NCBI GenBank assembly: GCA_022828595.1
Contig: JAKGHH010000001.1
Location: 123,454,999-123,518,998, forward strand
DNA length: 64,000 bases
Source: Nelumbo lutea
Taxonomy: Eukaryota; Streptophyta; Magnoliopsida; Proteales; Nelumbonaceae
Direction: 5' to 3'
Numbering within the stretch: the stretch's first letter is position 1; the number at the start of each line of letters is the position of its first letter. Positions 34,432 through 45,970 of the stretch are shown here, in pieces. Below the pieces are notes generated by a model. It was not told the DNA's origin, did not search any database, and worked only from the letters and a program-made list of their open reading frames with translations. Made by a program: the position numbers and the translations under genes.

Positions 34432-35230
34432 TATGTAGATGACATTCTACTCATTGGGAATGATGTAGGAATGTTGACTACGGTGAAAGTATGGCTTTCA
34501 CAGCAATTCTCCATGAAAGATCTTGGAGAAGCCTCCTATATACTGGGTCTTCGACTCTATAGAGATAGATCGAAGCAAATAATAGGATTATCCCAATCTG
34601 CCTACATTGACAAAATAGTCAAAAGATACAGCATGGAAAACTCCAAATAAGGAAATGTTCCTTTCAAGCACGGAGTCACTCTCTCCAAGAAGATGTCTCC
34701 CAAGACTTCTGAGGAGATTGATGGCATGAAATACGTTCCCTATGCCTCTACCGTAGAGAGCATCATGTATGCCATGCTGTGCATTCATCCTGACATTGCT
34801 CAGGTAGTGAGTGCAGTATGTAGATTTCAGGCCAACCCAAGGCAGGAGCACTGGACTACTGTGAAAAACATACTTAAGTACCTTCGAAGGACAAAAGAGT
34901 TTTGTCTAGTATTCGATGGTAGCTCACTACAGATCCAAGGGTATACAGATGCCGATTTCTAGTCGAATTTAGATGATAGAATGTCTACATCTGGATATGT
35001 TTTCATGATAGGATCGTGTGTTGTTTTCTAAATGTCAGCAAATAGGGGTCCTAAGTAGCAAATTAATAGTCTACAACCCAAGCCGAATGCATTGCCGTAA
35101 GTGAGGCTGCCTTATGAATGAAGGTGTTCATTCCTGAATTTGGAATTCAGCACATAACCCATTCCACTGTTGTATGACAACACTGGACCTACGGGACAAT
35201 GATATTAAGATGTAGCTGACAATGTGGTAG
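34432..35230 (+). pseudogene. Copia I RT C-terminal part and RNase H remnant
   Basis: Picks up at YVDDILLIGNDVGM, the catalytic RT motif, with KVWLSQQFSMKDLGEASYIL following. TAA at 34648, then the same frame continues through HGVTLSKKMSP, MYAMLCIHPDIAQ and a YTDADF block to a TAG at 34963. RNase H beyond is badly decayed. The RT fingers and palm N-terminal half are absent. Confidence 0.9.
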
Positions 35231-35320
35231 ACCCATTGACTAAGCCACTTTCATAGAAAGTGTTTGAGAAACACGTGGAAAGCATGGGACTCCGGCTAGT
35301 ACCTGATTCGACCTAAGTGC

Positions 35321-35329
35321 AAGTGGGAG
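35321..35329 (+). promoter_or_regulatory. Copia I polypurine tract
   Basis: AAGTGGGAG just before the 3' LTR start TGTTAGACAG; primes plus-strand DNA. It is the only polypurine tract still beside an LTR among the Copia copies here. Confidence 0.75.
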
Positions 35330-35330
35330 T

Positions 35331-36984
35331 TGTTAGACAGTTTTGTATGCCCTTAGCTTCAATCAAAATGATGTACTTTATAAGTTTATTGTAAATGAAT
35401 AAAAGTGTATATTTGATTCATGTTCCCTTGGTATGTTTCTGTGTAATACCCTTAAACTGGACACTTAATGAGACTCGTGTTAGTTTGAATGTTCACAGCT
35501 AGTGGGTTGGTCTGGGGAGACCTATCCTGACAAGTCTGACACTGTGGTGCCACCAAGTCGGTTGGGGTGGCTTGTCTCAGCTACCGGGGTGAGACCCTAG
35601 GCACATATAGTGTAGGATTATTTGAATCTTTGAACTGGACCAGATTCCCAGTATTGCCCTAGACCTTGGAGATTGATGGGCAAAACTGGAAAGTTACACC
35701 CGACCCCTAGACTCGATTATGATACTACACTAGGTGTCGGATCGGTCTGTTTTTGATGTACCAATCAGTGAGATCCGTAGTGGGGGTCAAAACCTGGGTA
35801 TGTTGGGATAGTCTGAGAATTCATCTGAGTGGGTGATCATAGTGACAGGATCAGCCCCTTTGTCGGACAAAGGTAATGATCGGGGATGCACTCTCACTGA
35901 TGGAAACCAAGACTGCCGGCAGCCGATTTCAATTGTTGAGATTTGTTTTGCAAAATATATTTTATATGAGATATAAACGTATATATATTATGGTTTCGAA
36001 ATGTTTGCAAATAAGTTTTAATTCCTGGGATCCATACTTGAGAGAGTGCAACACTATTCCTTGCAGCCGAGGGAGAGGTACTATCTTGTCGGGCAGTTTG
36101 GAAGGCTAAATGAATACATAACCTTAAATGGGCCTTAAGCCCATTTAGAACTGGGCTAATTTGATTAGTCACTTAAGGGGCAAATTCTGAGATGGATCAG
36201 CTTATAGGATTGGGCCCACACCCTATCCACTTAGAGAGTCCAAGATCTAAATAAGATTTAGATCTGGAAACTTCCTAATTAGATTAGGAGATGGCTGATT
36301 TAATCTGCAGATAAGATAAGGGTTATCCCTTATCTTAAAGGGTCTTCTAATCTAGATATGATTTGGGTTAGCAACTCCTAATGGGATTAGGAGTTGATCC
36401 CTTTAAGTCTATAAAAGGAAGAGGGGGCGGCAGCCTTTAGACACATCAACACAAGCAAGCAACATATAGTCTTGTCTTCAGAGCTGAAAGAGAGAATCTG
36501 CATTCTGCAAATATTCTCTTGCCGCCTCCTTCCTACAGCCGCCACCTACAGCAGTTCGATCTCCAGTTCTTGGGAGAAATCAAGATTGGATCTTGATTCC
36601 AATCTTTTGGAGAAAAGATTGGTGGGAGTTGTATTCACAAACCGTCCAGGTGATTCTTGAGAAGGATCAAGTTCTTTTGGAAGAACATTGTTGATTATGC
36701 TCCACCCTGCACTACGCCATCTTCAGCAGGAGCAGATTTTAGATCCTACCTTGGGCATGAACACCTCAATTGAGAGATATTATTTCTTTGTATCAGGTAT
36801 TATCTCTCCCTACTCCTTTTGGTTCAGATCTTGTTTAGTTTATGGTTCAAGAATGATCCTTGAAAATATGATTTTCTAAATAGGGAATTCGATTCCCAGT
36901 TGAAGGGAGAGAAAAATTTTTGAAATTCGCCCCCCTTATTCTGCAATCTTTGGGCATCCATGTGATGGATTTCCTATCCCTTCA
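35331..36984 (+). repeat. Copia I 3' LTR with 294-bp deletion
   Basis: Collinear with the 5' LTR except that bases equivalent to 31123-31416 are missing. The joint is at about 36102, where CGGGCAG meets TTTGG. The two ends of the deleted piece share the short match GGG(C/T)AG, pointing to slippage or microhomology-mediated loss. Confidence 0.9.
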
Positions 36985-36989
36985 AGGGA

Positions 36990-37527
36990 GAGTCATATGA
37001 TGAACTCTCTAAAGGTCTTCCATCATTAGCATGAAGATGTGCCCTTCAGTAATGAGGAAACACACCATAAAATTGGGCTATCCATTTACTGTTGGATCTG
37101 TTGGAATGTTTCATAAGATGATAGGGGCGTCATAGACCGATGTGGGAGGGGCCTATCCTAAAATGGAAGACTCTCTCACGGTACCTTGGCGTTCATGAAT
37201 ATGATGTGTGAGCACTCACTAGATAGAAAGGCTTAACCTAAAATGGCAATGAACCTTGTTGACAGAGGCCAAAGGGAAAGCTCATAAGATGAGTGGATAT
37301 GATCCTTCACAGAAAGGTGGTGGGGTTATGCAGCTGAAATAGTTGGCTCCATGCAACCTATGTGATTTCCCACATTTCTAGAGACATAATTCGCAGTCTT
37401 CCTCACTGAGATAGGAGGAAAATCTTAGAGTTGAACAAATGGGAATGGAACATAGATTAAAAGTCATATCTATGTAGATAACATGAATCAAATAAGGTTG
37501 TGGACTAATATTTGCCTTTTATCAGAA
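36990..37527 (+). other. Copia O untranslated leader, second part
   Basis: Leader resumes after element I with GAGTCATATGATGAACTCTC, matching I at about 33551. No gene. It ends at the gag ATG at 37528. Confidence 0.7.
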
Positions 37528-38199
37528 ATGGCAAACGAATAATTCACAAAATTGTTGGATGGCAACAAACTAAAAGGCCCAAACTATGTTGGCTGGTACC
37601 GAAACCTTATGCTGGTCCTGACATCAGAAAAGTTGGACAAAGTAGCTAAAAACCCTACTCCGGAAGGTCCAGGTGATAGGGCTTCTGAGGCCCGTAGGAT
37701 GGACTACTAAGAATGGAAAGAGAAAAATTCCCTTGCCCGCTGCTACATCATAGCATCCTTAGACAATCCGATACAATGACAATTTGATCAGATCGAATTG
37801 TCCAAGGATATCCTGGACAATCTAAGGACGATGTACGAAGAGCAGAATCGTTCTACTCGGCAGAAGGTCTTGAAGCAGTTCATGACCTTACAGAAGTCCA
37901 AGAACCAACATGTTCATGACCATTGCCTTAAGATGATGGGTTATATCAATGAACTTGAGGCTCTTAGATCCGGGCTTGACCATGTCACAAAGGTGGACGC
38001 CATCCTAAATTCTTTGCCTCATTCCTTTAATCAGTTCATCATGAACTATAACATGAACAAGCTAAACATTAGCATCCAGAAACTCAGCAATATGTTGCAG
38101 AGGGTCGAGGAACTGATTAAGAAGGATGAGTCCATTGCCATGCTTGTTGAAGCCGGCAAATCAGGCAAGAAGAAGAGGAAGGCAAAGAGAAAGCCTTAG
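37528..38199 (+). pseudogene. Copia O gag
   Basis: Begins MANE then TAA; frame otherwise continues through KLLDGNKLKGPNY, WYRNLMLVL and CYIIASLDNPIQ. Further stops occur at DY/EWK and at IQ/QFDQ (TGA for the CGA of the family). The open part from 37798 has LSKDILDNLRTMYEEQNRST, KMMGYINELEAL and SLPHSFNQFIMNYNMNKLN, the Copia UBN2-type capsid. The lysine-rich end KSGKKKRKAKRKP precedes the zinc-knuckle area, which is frameshifted. Confidence 0.88.
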
Positions 38200-38299
38200 A
38201 AAATGAAGGCAGAGGAAGGACAAAGCATAAGATGCTTGTCACTTCTGCAAACAGGCCGACCACTAGAAGAGGAATTGTCCTCAGTACCTGGAATCCAAG

Positions 38300-39820
38300 A
38301 GACAAGGTAATTTCGAATCCTGTGTCATAGAAACCAATTTGTTGGTAACTTCTGCTTCCTGGTGTATTGACTCTAGGGTTTCGACTCATATGTGTAACTC
38401 ACTGTAGGGTTTCAAGATAAGTAGAAGACTGAGTGACGGAGATGTGACTCTTTACTTGGGGACTTCTGCAAGTGTTGCAGCTACAACTATAGTAACTGTA
38501 GAGTTAATTTTTAGAGAAGGAATTATTTACTGAAAGATTGTCTTTATGTACAGAATTTGAGAAGAAATTTGATTTTTGTTTCAAAATTATGTGCGGATGG
38601 ATATTTAGTTTTCTTTAGTAATATGATTACTATTAAAAGAAATAACAAATTCCTCGCATACAGAGAACTTGAGAATGGTCTCTATGTTCTCCATCATTCT
38701 CTGGAACCTAACATAACCGAAACTACATCAGGTGACATCCCCAATAAAAGAATTCGTGATACAGTTAATCCCACGTACCTGTGGCATTAGCGACTTGACC
38801 ACATTAACATAGATCATATCACAAGGTTGGTAACTGATGGTCCTTTGGATTTTCTAACTGTAGAAGATCTTCCAACCTGTGAACCTTGCCTTCAGGGTAA
38901 GATGACGAAATGACCATTTAACGGTAAGCCTAAGAAATGTACCAGCACGCTTGACCTTATACATACCGATGTATGTGGTCCCATGAGTGTTAGGACACGT
39001 AACCAACATGCTTATTTTATAACATTCACCGATGAATTCTCTCGGTATGGTTACGTGTACCTAATGAGACACATGTTTGAATCCTTTGAAAAGTTCAGAG
39101 AGTTCAGACAAGAGGTCGAGAAACAATTAGGGAGAGAAATTAAGACCCTTTGATCGGATCGAAGATGCGAGTATCTCTTTGACGAATTCAGGGACTACTT
39201 GAAGGTCAATGGGATAGTATCACAATTAGCTCCTCCTACTACACCACATCTAAATAGTGTGTCAAAGAGGAGGAACCAGACTTTATTGGATATGGTCCGA
39301 TCACTTCTCGTACACTCAGATTTACACACGTCCTTTTGGGGTTACGCATTGGAGACTGCGATATACGTGCTGAACCGGGTTCCAACCAAATAAGTTCCGA
39401 AGACTCCCTATGAGCTTTGGACAGGTAAGAAACCAAGTGTGAGACACTTGAAGATTTGGAGTTGTCCAACACATGTTAAAAGAACAAGTGTAGACAAATT
39501 GGAATCCAAGACCAGCCGTTGCCTATTCGTAGGCTACCCCAAAGGCTCTATGGGCTATCTATTCTATGACCCAAGAGAACAGAAGGTGTTCTATAGTCGA
39601 AATGCCCATTTCTTGGAGGATGATTACATCCTGAACAATCATCGTCAAGAAGTTGTTCTTGATGAGGAGAGCTCAGGGGTAGTGGGAGATGTCCCACAAG
39701 CTCAAGGTAATGACCAACCTAGAAGATCTACCCGGGTTTCCAGGCCTCTAGTTCGTTATGGCTATGACCAAGATAGTTACTTTGTAGAACCCACGACCAG
39801 TGAGAAGGATCCCATGAAAC
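38300..39820 (+). pseudogene. Copia O pol: protease and integrase
   Basis: A protease-like SWCIDSR-STH stretch (expected D[ST]G altered) is followed by GAG-pre-integrase (38557-38790) and an integrase with HTDVCGP and TFTDEFSRYGY carrying the first two catalytic Asp. The expected ERR catalytic Glu reads SKRRNQTLLDM, Lys for Glu, at about 39265. Stops interrupt at 38789, 38913, 39153 and 39391. It ends with the polyprotein linker GYLFYDPREQKVFY. Confidence 0.87.
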
Positions 39821-39821
39821 T

Positions 39822-40528
39822 ATGTTGAACATAGATTCCTTGAAGTGGGTAAATGCCATGAGAGTTGAGATGGACTCAATGGAGAGAAATGGAGTCTGGA
39901 CTCTGGTAGATCCGCCCCCTAGGGTAAAAGCAATTGGTTGCAAATGGATCTATAAGAAGAAGAAGGGCCCCGATGGTAAGTTTGAGACCTACAAAGCTCG
40001 TCTTGTGGCGAAAGGGTATACTCAGAAAGAGGGAATCAATTATGAGGAAACCTTTTCGCCAGTGGCTATGCTAAAATTCATTAGGACTTGCTAGCTGTAG
40101 CAGCGTACCATGATTACGAGATTTGGCAAATGGATGTCAAAAGGAATCAATTATGAGGAAACCTTTTCGCCAGTGGCTATGCTAAAATTCATTAGGACTT
40201 GCTAGCTGTAGCAGCGTACCATGATTACGAGATTTGGCAAATGGATGTCAAAACTGTGTTCTTGAATGGAGATCTTAGTGAAAATATCTATATGTAGCAA
40301 CCGCAAGGTTTTATAGTTGTGGGTCAGGAACACATGGTATGTAAATTAAACCGATCCATATATGGACTTAAGCAAGCTTCTAGGAGTTGGAACATCTGGT
40401 TTGACTCTACCATAAAAAAGTTTGACTTTGAGCAAAATCCGGATGAGCCCTGTGTTTACAAGAAATCCAGTGGGGATAAGGTTATGTTCCTGGTTCTGTA
40501 TGTAGATGACATTCTACTCATTGGGAAT
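39822..40528 (+). pseudogene. Copia O RT, N-terminal part, with 111-bp duplication
   Basis: [35 protein letters not shown] and DYEIWQMDVK-type blocks, then KQASRSWNIWFD and LYVDDILLIGN. A segment of 111 bp is repeated head to tail (40032-40142 and 40143-40253). TAG stands for CAG in the YMQQPQG block. The gene is cut by the insertion at 40529 and continues at 47541. Confidence 0.9.
40032..40253 (+). repeat. 111-bp tandem duplication in RT
   Basis: GGAATCAATTATGAGGAAAC through TGGATGTCAAAA occurs twice in a row, identical by eye. It equals 37 codons, so the frame is kept. The other copies (57127 region) have a single one. Confidence 0.93.
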
Positions 40529-42108
40529 TGGTGGGTCATTGTGACACTAGCAAGTGCATTAGCCACTCAAGTAATAAAGAGATGAGTAGAGTATCGTTCC
40601 CATGAGGATTTAGGTAGCAATTACTAATACTAGACCAGCCAGCTCTTATCTGATTAACCGAATACTATAATTTATTGAAATCTGAAATTCTAAACTACAA
40701 ACTATCTAATATACATTGGTTCAAACACCTTACATTCAAGTTGAGAGAATAGGCTAAAATTACAAATTCATGATTCAAAAATCAGCCCTCTTAGATCATT
40801 CGAATGGAGTATGATTTAGCCTTGGTTTGGTGAAATCCCAAGGCAATGAACAACCTTTTTCAAGTGCTTGTTCATCCTATGCATGAATGATGATTCTTAT
40901 ATCTCTATCAAGAATCTAACAATTCATGCATGCATTAGATCAAACAATTCAAGGGCATCAATTCAGATTGAATTGTTCACCAACTGAATTATGCAAGTTA
41001 TCTCTAACCTTGCATTCAATTCAGTTCTTGATTAACAGGTCTGAATTTCTAGAGTCTCTCTCAAGCACTCTAAAAATTCTAAGAGGTTAGAACAGATCGG
41101 CCAAGCTAAATAATGAATGTCTGAATTCTTTCTCAAGCAATTCAGACATTACAAATCTTAGATCTGAAATTTCAGATCTAGATTTGTAAGAGAACAATTC
41201 GGCCCATCAGTTCTACATTCAATTCCTTAATTCAATAAACATCAAATGTTGGATCTAATCCATTTGAATGATTCAAGAAAACTTAATTACATAATTTGAA
41301 TTTACAACATTCAATCTCCATTACAACAAGAAAGAAATAAACAAAGGAAGAGAAACTACATGATCTAAAGCTGAATTCGAATTCAAAGAAAACAAAAACT
41401 GAGTAAGAACATAACCAAGACCTCTCAATCAAGCTTCCCCTCCTTCGAACTCACCTTCTTCTCTCTTGGATACTTGGATCTCCTCAACTCCTCCTTCTTG
41501 TGCCTAGCTCTCTCTTCTCCTCTTTTTGAATTTCGAACCCAAGGGACTAGAGAGTCTTGAACTTAGGCAAATGAACATCTTCCCCCTTCAAGAGACCTCC
41601 TTAAATAGGCTTTCAAGGAGTCTAGAGGCCTCTCTTGAAGCTTCTAGAATTGGTTGCCCTTCTCTCCTCTTGAACCTTCTAGAGTTCTGACCCCCTTTCT
41701 TCTCTTGAAGCCTCTAGAAGTTGCCGCCCCTAGTTCCCTTTGGGCTGTAACTTAGCTGAATTTTGAGCTATTTTGGGCTGCAAATTAGGCTGCTCTTGAG
41801 CTGAAATGGGCCTCCTCTTTGCTAGGCCGAATTTAGCTTTCTTGCTAGGCTCTCTCTTTGGGTTCTTCCAAAGAGTGTAGCATGGGCTACATGGGCTGAG
41901 TGATCCTCTATTGCTCTCTTGGCTGGGTTGGGCTAAATTAATTTATTTTTGGCTCTTTTTTTTTTCTTGTTTTATGCCTTCTTTTTCTTGAATTGGTTTC
42001 CCTGAAATATTTCCTAAAATTAAACTAAAAATTGGGTGAAACTCAAACAAACCATCATAAAATCAAGCATAAAACTTCATAAATTGTAGGTAAACCATGT
42101 ACTCATCA
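40529..42108 (-). repeat. LARD LTR (3' in element sense)
   Basis: 1580 bp, collinear with 45971-47535: TGGTGGGTCATTGTGACACT at one end and GTACTCATCA at the other. Contains CTTCTAGA/TCTAGAAG-rich repeats (about 41590-41720) and no gene. Confidence 0.92.
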
Positions 42109-42479
42109 AATAACCCCACACTTAAGCCTTTTCTTGTCCTCAAGCAAAGACATCAGCCATAAACTGATCATCCCCCCTTTCATTCTCACCATTTACCAGA
42201 TTAATTTGTAGGAGGGAATTGCATTGAGTGGTCGGGAAACTTTTGGAAGTATTCAACTCCTATTCATATAAACTACCATTTAACACATGCACAAGAGCCA
42301 AGGAAAGAGAGAATATGAGATTCTTCAAGCTCCAGTTTTCACTCCCATTCAATATGTAGATCAGCTCATTGATCGCCTGAATTAACCATCACTTTGAACT
42401 AGGTTTCAAATCTGTAACTGCACCTTTGAGCCTCAGTCGTCACCAATTTTCTTTTTCTTTCATCAATTATTTTCTAGGT

Positions 42480-42589
42480 GTGAGTGCATTTTATGCTCCA
42501 TCTCACCCTTTCTTTTTTTTTGGTGTGAGTGCATTTTATGCTCCATCTCACTTTTTTTTTGTGTGAGTGCATTTTATGCTCTATCTCAC
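42480..42589. repeat. Three hairpin units GTGAG...CTCAC
   Basis: Near-identical 27-bp units at 42480-42506, 42525-42551 and 42563-42589. Each has GTGAG/CTCAC outer arms and a GCAT/ATGC inner pair, and the units are separated by T-runs. On minus they lie about 370 bp before the 3' LTR. Confidence 0.85.
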
Positions 42590-45500
42590 ATTGGTCATAA
42601 GCTTGAGGCAAATAACAAGACTCACATTCCAAGCTGTTAGTTTTACTATTTAGCTCGGAATAGCGGAGTCAATTGGGCTTTGTCCTTTTTGCATTTGTTG
42701 AATCTCATGCATCAACAGTTCAGAAGTGAACTAACTCTACTGACCATTAATGATGAAATCAAGTGCTTTCATTCACATGAAGGTAGTTAGGGCTAGTCAT
42801 GATGAAAGACATATTCAACCCCCTTAACCTCATGCATGTGCTAAGTTGGATAATTCTCAAGAATAAAAAACTGATACAAACGTTGGTCTCCCTCAACTCT
42901 TTATACTCCCTCCTTAGATTCACCTAAAAATAGCAATGAACTTGGGGGATTTCACTCTAATTGGTCATGTCATTGCCTACATGTGTGTGTTGGGGTGATT
43001 GGGGTGCATGGTTCCAGCCCCACACCCTGGCCTTAGCCTAACTCCCCCACACTTAAGATGAACATTGTCCCCAATGTTCCTAGTGTTAGGGAGTAACAAT
43101 AAATCCAACAAGAGCAATATCAAGTAAGGAGAGGGGTTTAGAGGACTTCCCTGAAGATCAATCTGATTTCTACAATATCTCTTTTGATGGGAAGCCTCTT
43201 TGCTAAAAATCACATCAACTAGACAGAGAGATCAGCAAACTTATTCAACTACCATCCTACATAAATACTAACTAAACTCAACTGATAACAATAATAAACT
43301 GTACAAGTCAAAACAATAAAAAGACTAATGTACACAATTCAAACATGTAAATAATTGATTACTCAGTAGTCCTAATCTAGCAGAAATTTACAAGGCAAAG
43401 GCTGATTGTTATCTAAGAAGACAAAGCTTCAATAACAATCAGTAGGCACTAAAGGTATAAGCCAAAACAGCTCTGGAATTTGATATACAATGCTGAAATC
43501 AGAGAAACTTAAGCAGATTGCACCCTGCTGAAGCAAGAAAAGCAGCCTAAGATAGGGACAATCGGCAAAATGAAAGAAGATGTTTGATTTCAGCAATGAA
43601 ATTTAATATATACAAATGTGAACTACTGAAACTACACTACTGAAAGCCAATCTACAGAATTGAAATCAGTAAACTACTGATATTAGGACAACTATTTTTT
43701 CTCTTTTTTTTTATGAAATTTGCAAACTAGAGAAAAACACAGCTCCATTAGATCAGCAATCAAAGGTGAAGTAAATCATTAATGGAGAAGAAAACTAACT
43801 ATATCAGCAATTGATTTTAGTACACACTAATCTGAACTACAATGCATGGAAATAAGAATATCTAAAATGTACTACAAACAGGTTTGAAATCAGTACTGAA
43901 ATCAAGATCTTTAAGTTGCTCTTCAGGTTCCAACTTGTATATACCTTATGCAATCTTTAGCATTGAAAATTACTTACACAGATCTGAAATCTTAGCTACT
44001 GAGAACAGCCACATACAGATCTGAGATCAGATCTGAAATTTCAGCAGCTACTGCAATTTACACATTTCTTTCTCCTTGTACCGATCTGTTCTTATTGCTG
44101 AAATTAGTAGCTACTGAAGCTATACTATTGCCATTCAATATACAGGTCTGAAATCAGTAGCTAGAACAACTGTGTTCAGGTCTGAGATGTGATTTCAGCA
44201 ATGAGAAGGAGTGTATACAGATCTGAAATCAGTGGTTATACTATGCATGGTAGCAAAGTTTCAGATCTGAATATACTGAAATCAGATCTGTCACAATTTG
44301 CTTTCAATTCTGATTTAATCTGAAATCACCTCTGAAACCTTCTTCAATTCAGAGATTTAGCAGGTCTTATTAAATCAGAATTGAAATCCAAATAAGACTC
44401 GGTATGTGTTCAGATCTGATTGCAGAAGAGATAAGTAATGTAATCAAATCTTAACCACACCATTTTCATAAAGTATGCAGAAAAAAGGGCAACTACAGCA
44501 ACTATAATGAGTTCAGATCTACCAAATCATTTACACATTAACATCTGCAATCTTACATTTCAGCAGCTTGTATGGCTGCCATCTAGTGTGATCAGGGCGA
44601 ATTCAGCAAGGAGAATTAGCATATGCAGATCTGAAATTAGTATATCAAGTCTGAAATCATGCATATCAGATTTCAGATCTGAAATTTATGAGGGTACATG
44701 CATACACATTCAGATCTGAAATTTTAAATTTCAGCAGCTACTTGATGCTAGGACAGGGCTGATATAGAAATTCAGCAATGGGTGCAAGTGTATTCAGATC
44801 TGAAATCAGTGGATCAGGTCTGAAATCATGCATAACCTGAGATCATATCAGTGTATCAGGTCTAAATCCATGCATATCCACTGATTCCAAATTAGGTCTG
44901 TTCTAGCTTGCTTCCCATAAAACTTGCTTCCCATATACTGCAACTAGATCTGAATTAAGACTGGAATCAAGAGCTTTAAGCTTCTTATTATTTGTATAAG
45001 TTGTATACATCAATTAGTTGCAGAGACCTGAAATCAGGTCTGCAACCTATGCTATTGATAGCAACCGAATTCAGATCTGAGTTAGATGAGTTCAAGTCTT
45101 AGTTTAAATGAACTCTAATATGATATCATCTAACTCAGATGATTTCAGATTGCAATCTGAGTTCACACCACCATCCTAATAGGGTACAGATGTTGTACAT
45201 GATTTCTACACCTTGGGATCTGAAGTTTATGAGGGTACATGCAATAATCCTTTACACATTCAGATATGTAATTTTGCAATTCAGTAGCTACTGATGTTAA
45301 GTTCAATAGCTAGAACCACAGTTATCAGGGCTAATATGAGAATTCAGCAGGGTGTATTGGTGTATACAGATCTGAGATCAGTATATCAGGTCTAAAATCA
45401 TGCAATACCACTGATCTTAGGTCTATACAATAGTTGTTCCAGCTTGCTTCTCATCAGTCCTGATGTATCTTTGAATGGGGGTGAGTTACGGATCTGAAAT

Positions 45501-45944
45501 CAGACCTGTACTCACACCATTTCAGATCTGAATTTCAGATTTGATCTCAGATCTGAAGCTTAGATTCGAAAGTAAACATACCATTTTTTTTCTTTTTCTT
45601 TTAAGATGGAAGAAAACTAAAACAAAAGAAAGTAAACTAACCAAAATCTTTTTAGGTAAGTGCAGATCTGATTGCTGAATTCAAGAAACAAACAGTAATG
45701 CAATTAGATCCGTACTCTTTTGAGATAATGAAGCTAAAAAAAAAGAGTTATCAGATCTATGTAAACTCAACTAAGATTGAAATTAAAGATGGAGCAATCA
45801 AGCATTAAGAGAGGAAACCGGCTCCATCAATAAAGCCATTGCATTAAAAACTGAAATTTAAGATGTAGAATTGAAAACCAACAATGAATGCAAATCTACA
45901 AATCAGATTAAGAATGGCCAATGGTTCCTAATATTGCTACAATA

Positions 45945-45968
45945 AATCCCCGGCATTGGTGCCAAAAA
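45945..45968 (-). promoter_or_regulatory. LARD primer-binding site
   Basis: Minus-strand TTTTTGGCACCAATGCCGGGG close to the LTR end. It differs at a few positions from the common TGGCGCCGTTGCCGGGG. It sets the element's sense as minus although the interior is non-coding. Confidence 0.65.
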
Positions 45969-45970
45969 CT

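Larger units (their letters stand above)
30356..36984 (+). mobile_element. Copia element I, inserted in O, internally deleted
   Basis: LTRs 30356-32300 and 35331-36984, flanked by AGGGA at 30351-30355 and 36985-36989. It landed inside a copy of its own family, at a site (GTGATAGGGAGA) whose counterpart in I is at about 33546. The internal part is only about 3 kb: leader, 5' half of gag, then RT and RNase H remnants, with protease and integrase missing. It could have moved only with enzymes from another copy. Confidence 0.93.
42109..45970 (-). other. LARD interior, non-coding and palindrome-rich
   Basis: No open frame of note in either strand. 42480-42589 holds three hairpin units. From about 43980 to 45680 the octamer CAGATCTG or CAGATCTGAAATC recurs more than a dozen times with spacers of 20-150 bases, often beside TTTCAGCAG. 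Nearest the high-coordinate LTR lies the primer site (45945-45965). One short frame at 44507-44719 shows no motif. Confidence 0.8.
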
